64,000 nt of DNA from NCBI GenBank assembly GCA_032716605.1, contig CM064509.1:37915921-37979920 (forward strand). The letters run 5' to 3'. The number at the start of each line of letters is the position of its first letter. Position 1 is the stretch's first letter. This stretch comes from Paralithodes platypus. Its lineage: Eukaryota; Arthropoda; Malacostraca; Decapoda; Lithodidae. This document shows positions 12,066 to 21,720 of the stretch, one piece after another. Position numbers and translations under genes: made by a program. The notes beneath the pieces are model-generated. The model saw only the letters and a list, made by a program, of their open reading frames with translations. It was not told the DNA's origin and did no database searches.

Positions 12066-12285
12066 GTTTATGGGTACGCGACGGTCTAAACCCAGCTCGT
12101 GTTCCCTGTTTAGTTTTCGGTTAGGTTAGGTTAGGTTAGGCTAATGTTGAAAATACTAAAATGCGACGGTCCTCGGTATTAAACAACACTGTATATCAAA
12201 GAAAAATAAACAAAACACTAGAATTAACTAGTAAAAAGGCTGTCCGGGGTCTCTTCAATTTTTACCCATGATTTCCCTAATTGCA
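10530..12285. repeat. Composite inverted, hairpin-rich foldback region
   Basis: gagctgggtttagaccgtcg near 10580 recurs inverted near 12040-12100. 11195-11235 recurs inverted at 12225-12265. Inside, 10780-11170 carries about three cycles of AAAACTTGGCTCGGGTTTT / AAAACCCGAGCCAAGTTTT pairs. 11890-12003 and 12112-12235 form near-perfect arms of about 115 nt, separated by a loop of tandem units of about 49 bp. No coding potential. Confidence 0.8.
11728..11771. repeat. (AAT)n microsatellite
   Basis: About 14 uninterrupted AAT units. Confidence 0.95.
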
Positions 12286-12543
12286 AAGCCATATAACCAG
12301 ATTTATCGAAAACGTAGCACTTATTTAAATCATAAATATCCAGTAACATAGACCTAGTACATTGGATACAAGCCTAATCCACACCTAACGCCTACAATGT
12401 GTCCGTAGTACCTAGTAGGCCTACGTGGGATACAACACGAACCCTTACCGGTGCCATGGCGGTTGGGCCGCCGCCCATTTAGTATTCGGGCGTATCTGTA
12501 AATACTACCGCAACTATGAATCTTGTTTGAGACCTAGTATATT

Positions 12544-12590
12544 AACCTAACCTAACCTAACAACCCAACCTAACCTAACCTAACCTAGAC
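12544..12590. repeat. Interstitial TAACC repeats
   Basis: Seven or so TAACC units, two slightly altered, lie directly before the satellite. Confidence 0.8.
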
Positions 12591-13212
12591 CCAGTACGTG
12601 GGATACTAAACTAGCCCTTGCATGCATGATGCCAGCAACAGCGGATTCATAGTACTCAGTACGTGGGATACTAAACTAGCCCTTGCATGCCAGCAACAGC
12701 GGATTCATAGTACGTACTCAGTACGTGGGATACTAAACTAGCCCTTGCATGCCAGCAACAGAGGTGTCATAGTACCGTACTCAGTACGTGGGATACTAAA
12801 CTAGCCCTTGCATGCCAGCAACAGCGGATTCATAGTACCCAGTACGTGGGATACTAAACTATCCCTTGCATGCCAGCAACAGAGGAGTCATAGTACCCAG
12901 TACGTGGGATACTAAACTATCCCTTGCATGCCAGCTACAGAGGAGTCATAGTACCCAGTACGTGGGATACTAAACTAGCCCTTGCATGCCAGCAACAGAG
13001 GAGTCATAGTACCGTACTCAGTACGTGGGATACTAAACTAGCCCTTGCATGCCAGCAACAGAGGAGTCATAGTACCCAGTACGTGGGATACTAAACTAGC
13101 CCTTGCATGCCAGCAACAGAGGAGTCATAGTACCGTACTCAGTACGTGGGATACTAAACTAGCCCTTGCATGCCAGCAACAGCGGATTCATAGTACAGTA
13201 CTCAGTACGTGG
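12591..13212. repeat. Tandem satellite, about 10 units of 58-67 bp
   Basis: Each unit reads cagtacgtgggatactaaac, then tagcccttgcatgccagc, and ends catagtacc. Units differ mainly in gcggattc versus gaggagtc and in the presence of cgta. The array ends in a partial unit at 13201. The open frame across it is a by-product of the repeat. Confidence 0.92.
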
Positions 13213-14500
13213 TATGTAATATGTATTACCCATTAATTTCCGGAAGTTTAAACCTATGCGAAAAAATCTTAGGCCTACCTCTTACACGTCACATCAGTAG
13301 GCAAGCACCCATGTTCTGTAAATACTTTCAGGGCAGCAGTATTATTTCTTGTAGTTTCTACAATAACACAGTGTGGCAGAGGCTGGACCTATACAGTAGG
13401 CTATGCGTTATAATGACGTCTTCACAAAAAAACCAATAGGAACCCAGTAGTGTTTCGCGACATGATGCGCAGCGGCAAAGGTGTGGAAATGAACACCTGT
13501 AGTTTCGACAGAGATAGGTAGGTAGAGACAGTAGAGTTAGTGTTGACTAAAAAGCTGGTGGACAGACCTCGGGAGACATGTGAAAATGGCGTGTGTACGA
13601 ATCGGTGCCGTCTAGCCTATAGCCTAGGAAGGTATTGACAATCATGTTATCCTACAAAAAATTTCCATATAGGCTAGGCCTAGGCCTATTTTTATTAGAC
13701 CTAGGTTTGGCCGAGGCTTAAAACACATTTTCATATGATGTTTAGGCTAGAGCATACAAAATCCATATTTGTTTTCAAATATTGCAAAATAATTGGTGAC
13801 CAACTTATTTAGTTAGCTAGCCTACTAGGCCTAAAAACATTCCTAAAAAACCCAAAATCAAGAAGAAAAAAAAATAGGCCTAGCCTAGGCCTACTTGTAA
13901 AAATCGTCCCCGGTGTAAAACTGGATATTTACCCGATGAATTAATGTTTAGATAGTGTTGATACCAATTATTGATCGAAATAGCCTAGGCCTATACTTAG
14001 TGCCGCGACTTGACCTAACTTATTTGGCCGACTGTGTAACCAGGGCATGAAAGTCAACAAGACACGCGGGCACAACTTTAACACACTTTAACTCAGCAAT
14101 TACTTCATAAAAAACAACCCCTTGCACTCCAAATTATCCTCTGGGTCTTTATCTTGTCTCAGTGGGGCAATAAAGATTAAATTCAATGTATAAGCTAGCA
14201 AATCATAAGTAAAATACGCACCTGCACTATTTCCAACCCAAAGCCGGCGGCGTCCTGTACGAGAGGTTTAATCTATGTTTGAGGACTTTTATATACATCA
14301 AAGAAACATAACATGTTTTTGTTAAACATATACATGATAGGCTTTAGTAAACATTTAAGCATATCTTTTCAATAAACTACACAAATTATTTGAATTTTTG
14401 TGTACCTTGCCAAGACACAAATTTGAAGATCATCTAAAGATTTGAGCGGTTTATTTGAATCACATAAATGCTAACACTCGCAATATGAAAATAAATGTAC
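13213..14500. other. Intergenic, rich in TAGGCCTA; family A relic near 13940-14040
   Basis: Short palindromic TAGGCCTA/TAGCCTAGGC motifs are dense at 13610-13990. ataccaattattgatcgaaa and tatttggccgactgt mark a degraded MITE A right end. No gene is visible. Confidence 0.45.
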
Positions 14501-14662
14501 AGTACAGTACAGTATACTGTAGTATTACAGTTGTTATATTAATATATATAGTTTTTGTTTGTTTTTGTTTTTGTTTTTTTTGTAATAAACTTTAAACCTT
14601 ACGTTAAATGTTACTGTGTTGTAGGGTATCTGTCCTGCTACATCCGTGGGTGACCGGTCAAC

Positions 14663-14823
14663 TCAACCAGTAGACCATTCAACCGGTAGCTCTCAACCAG
14701 TAGCCTACCAAATCAACCAATACGGTTAGGTTAGGTTAGTACTATATTTTGGCACTGGTTTGGTTGGTCTGGGTTAATTTGGCACTGGTTGAGAGCTACT
14801 GGTTGAAATGGTCTACTGGTTGA
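14663..14823. mobile_element. Short foldback element with TTAGG core
   Basis: The left arm caaccagtagaccattcaac...tctcaaccag is the near-perfect complement of the right arm ctggttgagagctactggtt...gtctactggttg. The loop contains ggttaggttaggtta and tttggcactggttt. Confidence 0.75.
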
Positions 14824-14835
14824 AATGGCATGGAA

Positions 14836-14836
<1 letters not shown>

Positions 14837-14893
<57 letters not shown>

Positions 14894-14900
14894 ATATATA
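14837..14900. repeat. (TA)n microsatellite
   Basis: About 25 TA units followed by GTGTGTGTA. Confidence 0.95.
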
Positions 14901-15259
14901 AAATGGCTTTAATGTTTGGTTAATATACACAGAAACAATACACACATAAATACATACAATACTGGTGAAATTCTCTTAGATCATAGCAACAATTAAGCTG
15001 AACACATGGGAAACACGATGTGTAGGCCTACAGTCAGTCAGTCACTCAGTAGCCATGCAGCCCTTACTCCTTCAAGGGGTAGGGAGGATCAGCAAGAGAC
15101 ACAAGAAAGGGAAAAGAGGTGACAGGAGAAGAACACATAACTAGTTTGCTCACAAATAGCAATTACATAAGCATTTAGAAGCACCAATCACTCATCCCCC
15201 GAAATCAATGGTTTCACCTAAATGGGTAGGCTACATCAAACACTTACTAACACTGTTAA

Positions 15260-15479
15260 CCCTCTCCGACATATGACGCGATTTTGAGCCTATTGGGGAT
15301 ACTTTAAAACCTTTGTTACCATCAGGGGTATTTAGAAACCTTTAGTTTAGTTACTTCAACCTCTGCAGTTGTCTTTGAGTTAGCTGTGGGCAGAAAACTA
15401 ATTTTGGAGAGGTAATTATAAGAGTGAGAGAACTCGATTGCTAATCTGACAACCTCTGCGTCATAAATGCGTGAAAGGG
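15260..15479. mobile_element. MITE family C, copy 1 (TTAA target)
   Basis: The 220-bp element starts CCCTCTCCGACATATGACGC, ends GTGAAAGGG, and is flanked by TTAA on both sides. The core contains cctctgcagttgtctttgag and gctgtgggcagaaaac. It is a piggyBac-like non-autonomous element. Confidence 0.85.
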
Positions 15480-15483
15480 TTAA

Positions 15484-16320
15484 GCAATAATATAAATATT
15501 CCTCACGAGTTCCACAGAGTCTCAGTATAAATCAGTAGCACAAGGAGAGATCAATTACGGCTAGGCCTACAAGTTCACTCCGTAAAGAACGTCAATTAAA
15601 GGGATGAGGAAACAAAGGGTAGGCTATCAGGTCAGCTTTGATTCTACTTGTAGGTTAGCACTCGTGTATGTGTGGTCTGGTTCTGTGAATTATTACCATT
15701 ATAACTGTTGCCTCGAAAGGAACAGTGTAGGCTACAGAATATTAATCAGAGTCCAGGATAGTAGGCCTATATGTAGGCTAGATTGTGTCCTCATTCAAAG
15801 ATACCTACACAGTGAGAAGGGAGGTCTGTGAAGCAGCCTTCAAGCAAAACTAACACTTTCTTCTTGGTTAGAGATCTGGCATTGATGTCTGGGTTGGCGG
15901 CTTGATCCTGGCCTGATTTTCACAGCGTGGTAGAGGTCCGACGCGGGTTTGCACCGAGTTACGACCAAGACAGCTAGCGTTTTAACTGACGTGAATTGAT
16001 CCTCGGCTGATGCCTGAGTCTTGGTTCCGTATTTGGCTATGCTGGCAAGTGTTATAACCGACGCGGGGTAGCACGGAAAGAGTAGGACAACAAGCGTTTT
16101 AACTTACGTTACCTTGTCCCCAGCATGTACGGTAACCAGGCTTTTCCACCTTAGGTTTAGTGTCCTGTCCTACCTTAGGAGCTGTCTGTGAGATAACCAA
16201 AAATTGGTTTTAAGCCAGCAGGCTGAATGCTTGCCGATGGTTGATTCGGCTGAGGTAGTGTCTCTTCTGGCTGGGATGTCACAGTTGGGTCATCTCCGGG
16301 CAAAAGGTAGCCTACAGCGA
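15484..16320. other. No gene recognised
   Basis: A loose duplication (gcgttttaac and gacgcggg... at 15940-16000 and 16060-16110) is the only structure seen. The open frame 15604-15831 has no recognisable protein features. Confidence 0.35.
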
Positions 16321-16324
16321 TGAG

Positions 16325-16700
16325 CCACAAAATTAGTCCCTGAATTAAAGCACATGACTTATGAAGAGAGACTGCATATTCTCGACTTGCCATTACTGGA
16401 GAAGAGAAGACAAAGAGCTATGGGGATCTAATTGAAACCTTCAAGATCATCGAAGGGATAGAGAAGTTGGACAAATAAAAAAAAATCCTGGAAAACAACA
16501 ATAGCCTAAGGGGAAATCAGAGGAAGCTTTTCAAGAAACAGAGCAACAAAAATAACAAAGTATTTCTTTTCGCAAAGAGTATTAGCCTACAACCGGGTTG
16601 TGCATCGGTTGCACCTGGTGTTTTTTTTATGCCGGACTAGTTGTGCAGGTTTTGAAATTAGGGGCTGGATAGAGTTTAGAAGAGGTTGTGGTGGTGGGTG
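16325..16700 (+). mobile_element. CR1/L2-like LINE C-terminal relic
   Basis: The + strand reads LKHMTYEERLHILDLPLLEK followed by RRQRAMGI. After a frameshift come an LIETFKIIEG-like segment and a KYFFSQRV-like block. TYEERL...LPLLEKRRQRGDLI...FFSxRV is the usual order at the end of CR1-group RT proteins. Several frameshifts mark it as dead. Confidence 0.7.
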
Positions 16701-16719
16701 CGTCCATGTGTTGTGGTGT

Positions 16720-17690
16720 CTCCTCTCTCGTTTTGGTCAGTAATCGAGGGTTGCGTATAGCATTTGATGTTTCCTGCTGGTGCATGCCTTAGGGATCCTC
16801 TGGTTAAAGTTGGAGGGTTGTTGGGTGTGTGTAGGGGGCATGGAAGGTTGAGGAGGATCGGAGCTATAGTGGAGATGGGATGTCAACGTATTATTTCCGA
16901 TGATTGAGTTTCCCCTATACGTCTCTGCTTGGCTCCGTTTTCTATCACGGACGCCGTGGAAGAAGATGGTGTTTCGGAGGGGTCTCTATGATGTTGATGC
17001 TGGTCCTTGATGACGGCGATATGCACAAAGTGTTCATGCAAGTTTTGATCTGGTACTGCATTCCTAGGCTGTATATCAAGTTTCATGGACATCTTTCCAC
17101 TATAAGGGAGAAGGGGATCCAAATAAATAAATAGATAAATAACCCGTTTAAGATCAGCTGACGGCTCTTTAAATCTTTGACCAATCACAAGGCAGCTTTC
17201 AATCAGTATAGACCAGGGTTACCCAATCAAGTCGGCTAGATAGTAAATAAATGACAAAAATCGCTACAGTAATGGCAACATCTCTACAATATATATATCT
17301 AAAATGGCTATACAGAATATCGTTCGAATTCATCTAGATAGATGTAAAAATTGGCCTCTAGAATTCTAGATGATAGATTAATTCTAGCTATATTCTAGAT
17401 ACCTATGCCATTTGTAAGCGATGTTTTAGATATTTTGCCATTTTCCTAGCGATATACAGTAGGCTATTGCATTTTTTGACTAGCTAGCTTGAATCTAGAG
17501 GCTAACCTACTGTAGCTACACTTGAACCATTACTCCAACAACCATATATAGAAAAAGAAGATAGGTTAATAGGTGAACTCTTATTCGGAAATAGTAATAT
17601 CCATATGACTAAAAACATATCATATAGCCTACAGGTTTTGGAGGAAGACACAAATAGATAGAAATAATGCAGCTGTAGCTAGATAAGTGT
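16720..17690. other. Unassigned
   Basis: A 101-codon antisense frame (17188-16883) has no recognised domain. 17280-17480 is rich in ctagat/tctaga short repeats. No gene is supported. Confidence 0.3.
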
Positions 17691-17696
17691 GTGGGG

Positions 17697-17798
17697 ATCG
17701 GTTTTTACACCTTACCCGAAAGAGGATTTATGGAGCTCCGATCTTACTCTCAACCATCTGAACAATTTAACCAGCACACCTAAACTTCGTTAAAAAAC
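17697..17798. mobile_element. SINE family H body fragment
   Basis: It is nearly identical to 8943-9044 (acccgaaagaggatttatgg, gagctccgatcttactctc), but without the tRNA-like head. Confidence 0.75.
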
Positions 17799-17964
17799 TT
17801 GTGGAGATTTCGGTCGACGACCTCAGCTACAGGAACTGCCGCTGCTAGCCTGCTTCCTCCCTGGCCCTGCTGCCTCCAATGAAGTGGTACACGGTGAACC
17901 AACTTGTTGTAGTGTAGCCACGTATGGTAGGATGGCGTGGGTCTTCTATCTTCTGTAGGAAGGT

Positions 17965-18385
17965 CTATCAATCTATCTATATGCTCAGGCCCAATCCCCA
18001 TTTTGGGGGTAGCCGACTCAAGACAGAGCAAGAACAGGGAAAACACAAAAACAACATAAAACAAAAAATAAACACATAAAAAACACAAACTCTCACACAT
18101 CCAGGTCACCCAGGAGAAGACCCAGAGACCAGGGTTACCAAGGTCGCTCCAGCACTCCCCCGGCCCCTGACCACCCGGAGAGGTTCCGATCTCGGCAGGC
18201 AGACATGCAGCGGAGCCAAAGCCACAAGCCCTCCCACCACACTTCCAGGCACACCCTTCATATTAATCATCTCCCCGGGCCAGGCGCCTGATGGACTATT
18301 ATCTAGTCCAACTTGCGCCCGACCCCTTACTCCAAATGACCACGTGTTCACTCAACTATTCATACAAGCATTCTCCATTCACTCC
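17965..18385 (-). mobile_element. LINE family B 3' UTR, antisense part of a 5'-inverted insertion
   Basis: Reading leftward on the - strand there is a coding end (aggagtgaatggagaatgc), then the 3' UTR, GGGATTGGGCCTGAG, and a TAGA tail at 17965-17980. It abuts a + strand piece of the same family at 18386. Confidence 0.75.
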
Positions 18386-18660
18386 TGTCCTGGTGGCGGA
18401 TTCTGATGAGAAACTGCAGCGGGTAGTCAAAGAGTTTGGTGTGGTTTGTGGAAGGAGGAAACTGAAGGTGAACGTCAATAAAAGTAAAGTAATGGTGTGT
18501 AATAGGGGAGAGCATAGGGTGAATCTAGATGTGAGGCTGGTACAAGGGGAGATAGAAGGGCAGGAAGACCCCCATTGAGATGGAGAGACTGTGTAAGAAA
18601 GGCTTTGGATGATAGAGGAATGACTATAGATCAGGCAGGGGAATTGGTGGTGGACAGGAG
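18386..18660 (+). mobile_element. LINE family B RT C-terminal piece, inverted relative to its 3' end
   Basis: The + strand gives VADSDEKLQRVVKEFGVVCG, RRKLKVNVNKSKVMV, a frameshift, then RWRDCVRKALDDRGMTIDQA and GELVVDRS. This is the segment just upstream of the RT end, so together with 17965-18385 it forms one element whose 5' part is flipped. Confidence 0.75.
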
Positions 18661-18890
18661 TGTAGGAAGGTATCTAGATGTTTCTTGCAAACCTCTACCG
18701 TACAGGATGACATATTCTTTAGGTAGGTGGGGAGACAGTTGAAGAGCTTAGGTGCTGATCTGCTGAAGGAGTTTGCCCGCAGTGTCATGGTGCTTCTGCT
18801 GCTGGTATTCAGGCCTTCTACATAGCACGATCTTCCCCTTGTCCTTTCTTGGCTGAGCGTGATACCGAAGAAAGAAATCAATAAGACGCC
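18625..18890 (-). mobile_element. CR1/Rex1-like LINE C-terminus relic
   Basis: The - strand reads RGRSCYVEGLNTSSRSTMTL, then RANSFSRSAPKLFNCLPTYL and TVEVCKKHLDTFLHSCPP, the typical last 80 residues of Rex1/CR1-group RT proteins. Confidence 0.72.
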
Positions 18891-19189
18891 AGAAGAAGGA
18901 AGAAAGAAGAACAACAAATGTTGTAAATGGTTTTAATCAAAAGACAGAAATAAAAAAGGGAGGCGCCGATGAAAAGGCATAAAGTTGACAGATCAACTGA
19001 ACTGAACTGGTGGTGTCATCTTGTCATTCACAAGTCTTGCGGCAAAAGTGGGTGTACTAGCCAACTCCATAACACTGAAGGTTAATACGGTAATTGTATA
19101 ATGTAGTCTTAAGTTAATGTGAACCACTGTACGTGAGGGAGAAATGGTCAAAGTTGAGTTTATACTAGCCTTGCCTACGGTAATGGAGG

Positions 19190-19555
19190 TACCGGTACCT
19201 CCATAATTATTAGGCCTATTTCATAGACTAGGCTAGGCGGTTTAATTCTAGGGTAGGCCTAAACCTGACTTTTTGGACCGACAGCGATTTCAGTAAGTTA
19301 TAATTTATTTTTATTAATTTTTCCTTCAGATTAGGCTAGGCTAACCTAGGCTAGACTAGCCAAGTGTTGTCGGTAAAATTCAAGACGACTAGAGCCACCT
19401 TAGCCTAGGCTATTTAGCCTACCAAGTTTTCTGTATATTTTTTCAAGGAATAGGCCTAGCCTATAGTGTTTTATTGTTGTTTTTCATGGTTGGAGTGGAG
19501 GATATAGGCTACATTAACTTACCCATTAGGCCTAGGCCTATTCATAAATCTAAAG
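19190..19555. other. TAGGCCTA-rich intergenic stretch
   Basis: Many overlapping ggcctaggc/tagcctagg motifs. No coding signal. Confidence 0.45.
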
Positions 19556-19559
19556 ATAC

Positions 19560-20490
19560 GGCGTCAAATGGCGCCATATATTGGGTGAATCGCGCTTTTA
19601 CAGTAGGAAAGGGAAATTGTGGGGTACATTGGATACACAATGGGTTGAGGGGGGCAACGCCCCCCCCTCACCCCCCCTTGATTTATTGTCATCCTCATAT
19701 AGGCCTATGTAGATCAGTAAGGGGGTAAAAAACAGGTTGCCGGTATTTCTTTTTTTGTGAGTAACGCTCACGCCATTTATTGGGTGAATCGCACCAACCC
19801 CATCGTTCAAAACAAGAAGAAGAAGGAGAGTCAGGTCGAAGGATTCATTGTGCGCAATGCTTTGTTTACGGTCGGGACAATATTTTGGTGTTATTTTTCG
19901 GTGTATGCCTAATCAGGTTTTTTCAAGTGTTGATAACGAAATTCCGGTATTATTCTATAATTGCACCTATACGAGCTTAACAAATTATTATTGTACCACC
20001 CTCAACTGGATTTCTACAGTTTTATCTCTCTGAAACATTGTAAATCCGTGTCACATCTAGATTGATAGACTTTTGTAGAGGGGGGCGGAATGCCCTTATA
20101 ATCCATTTCCGCATATTGCCACCTATACCACATCACTTACCTCGTTGTACCTTCCTGTTAAATACAATAATATATTTTTTAGCTCGTATAGGTGCAATTA
20201 TAGAAATTTACCGAAATTCCTCCATGCGGACTATAATGAGAAAAATATGGCGAGTCTATTGGTCCCTATTTTCCCTAATAAATTGTTTCTAATAGGGCAG
20301 ATGTAGTTTCCTTGAAGATTATCAACTTGACGTCTATTTTGACGGCAGTTTTTTCGGTTATTTGCCCCCTGCTGGCAATAAATATGATGATGACAATATG
20401 TCATAGGGGGGTGAGGGGGGGCAAAGCCCCCCTCGACCGCCAAGGCGGGAGGCAAGTAGTAGGCTAACTTCGAGCGTAAAGTAAACAAAG
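19560..20490. repeat. Repeat P cluster with GC-hairpins
   Basis: It includes gggtgaatcgc twice, G/C hairpins at 19647-19676 and 20405-20435 (ggggggcaacgccccccc type), and repeat P split at 19945/20213 by a MITE. Confidence 0.55.
19946..20212. mobile_element. 267-bp TIR element with 8-bp target duplication
   Basis: The ends are GGTATTATTCTATAATTGCA and its near complement; the 22-nt inner TIR starting TATAATTGCACC is perfect. GAAATTCC is present exactly on both sides (19938-19945 and 20213-20220). An 8-bp duplication suggests a hAT- or P-like transposase in trans. Confidence 0.88.
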
Positions 20491-20950
20491 CGATACCGCT
20501 ACTTCCACGAATGCAACAGAGTTCTCTTTATATTTCGTCCCATATGATTAATATTAAAGTGTCCCCATTGTTTTTTTAGTGTTTCGTACACCAGAAAAGG
20601 GTGTAGCTTGGTGTTGGATGCGTGGAAACCGAAAACAAATAGGCCTATGTATTAAATCCTTGGTGGTACCTGTCAAATGCGTGTCCTGTAAGTAAAATCG
20701 TACCGTAGATATCAAGAGTTTGGTCAGCTCGGTCTAGCGATTCGTGGTAAATGTCCAATAAAGTCCCTGTAGCAAGGGCTCGCCCTAGCCCCTTCAATCA
20801 AAGGACGGCACGGCGTTAAAAACTGCATAGGCCTAATTCATGCCCTTCAACATGATTTTGTGAGTGTGACAATATTGACACCTGGCGGTAAGCGGTAACC
20901 ACTAAATATATATTTTTTTATATAGAAATGAAAGATAATATCATACTGTG

Positions 20951-21155
20951 CGGTCACGCTAATAAGTCATGTCTCAGCTGTCATTATGTTTGGCTCGCTC
21001 TGGACTGTAATAATGTCTGTCATATGTTGAATACGATGGGTAGGAACCTGTTTGTATATCTCACTCAAAACGAATAAATCAAGTTTTAGATATTGCTGAT
21101 ACCAATTATTGATCAATACATACTTGTGCTGAGACATCACTTATTAGGCCGACTT
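20951..21155. mobile_element. MITE family A, copy 2
   Basis: It has CGGTCACGCTAATAAGTCAT at the left and a degraded TTATTAGGCCGACTT end, and forms an inverted pair with the next copy, 8 bp away. Confidence 0.75.
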
Positions 21156-21163
21156 TACATGTA

Positions 21164-21374
21164 CAGTCACGCTAATAAGTGATTCCTCGGCACCAAGTAT
21201 GGTTTGATCAATAATTGGTATCAGCAATATCTAAGCTTCATTTCTTCATATCGAGTGAAATATACAAATATGTTCCTACACTTACCCACCTTATTCAACA
21301 TCTGACTAACATTAATACAGCACAAAACAAGCCAAACGTAATGACAGCTGGGACATGACTTATCAGCGCGACCG
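21164..21374. mobile_element. MITE family A, copy 3 (opposite orientation)
   Basis: It begins CAGTCACGCTAATAAGTGA after TA and ends ATCAGCGCGACCG before TA, 211 bp. It lies about 230 bp upstream of TUG exon 1. Confidence 0.8.
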
Positions 21375-21636
21375 TACTGTACTATACTGAACAGGAAGTT
21401 ACTGTTGCAAGGTATTTCCCAATGGAAATACGCCTAACGGCCTTATTGGGCTATCCTTAGTTGGAATTATGCAAGGCTGGTACATGTCATATTTGTAACA
21501 TACCTGTACTGTACTATGTGGTACCAACTCTGTAAATTGCTAACTGAATAAATATTATTATTATTATTATTATTATTATCTTTTTTAATATATCTTTTTA
21601 TTTTCCAGATTGGTATTGACCGAGCAACTCTCCTTC

Positions 21637-21720
21637 ATGGCAAATTCATCTGTTACTGTTTTGTGCCCAAATGGAAGAAGGGCTAATGTTAAAATAACTC
21701 CAAATACAAGTGTACTACAG
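21637..21720 (+). CDS. ASPSCR1: TUG exon 1 (residues 1-28)
   Basis: It encodes the start of the ubiquitin-like domain, including VLCPNGRR, which matches the family's VLAPNGRR signature. The donor is CAG|gtaagt, phase 0. The acceptor ttttccag ends at 21608, so 21609-21636 is read as 5' UTR. No in-frame stop separates it from the ATG, so a longer N-terminus cannot be excluded. Confidence 0.9.

Noticed and set aside
12591..13212. CRISPR-like array
   Set aside because: Regular repeats are present, but there are no unique spacers: the whole unit is repeated and the genome is eukaryotic.
16883..17188. Possible antisense protein-coding exon (101 codons)
   Set aside because: No recognisable domain, no convincing splice context, and no partner exons nearby.
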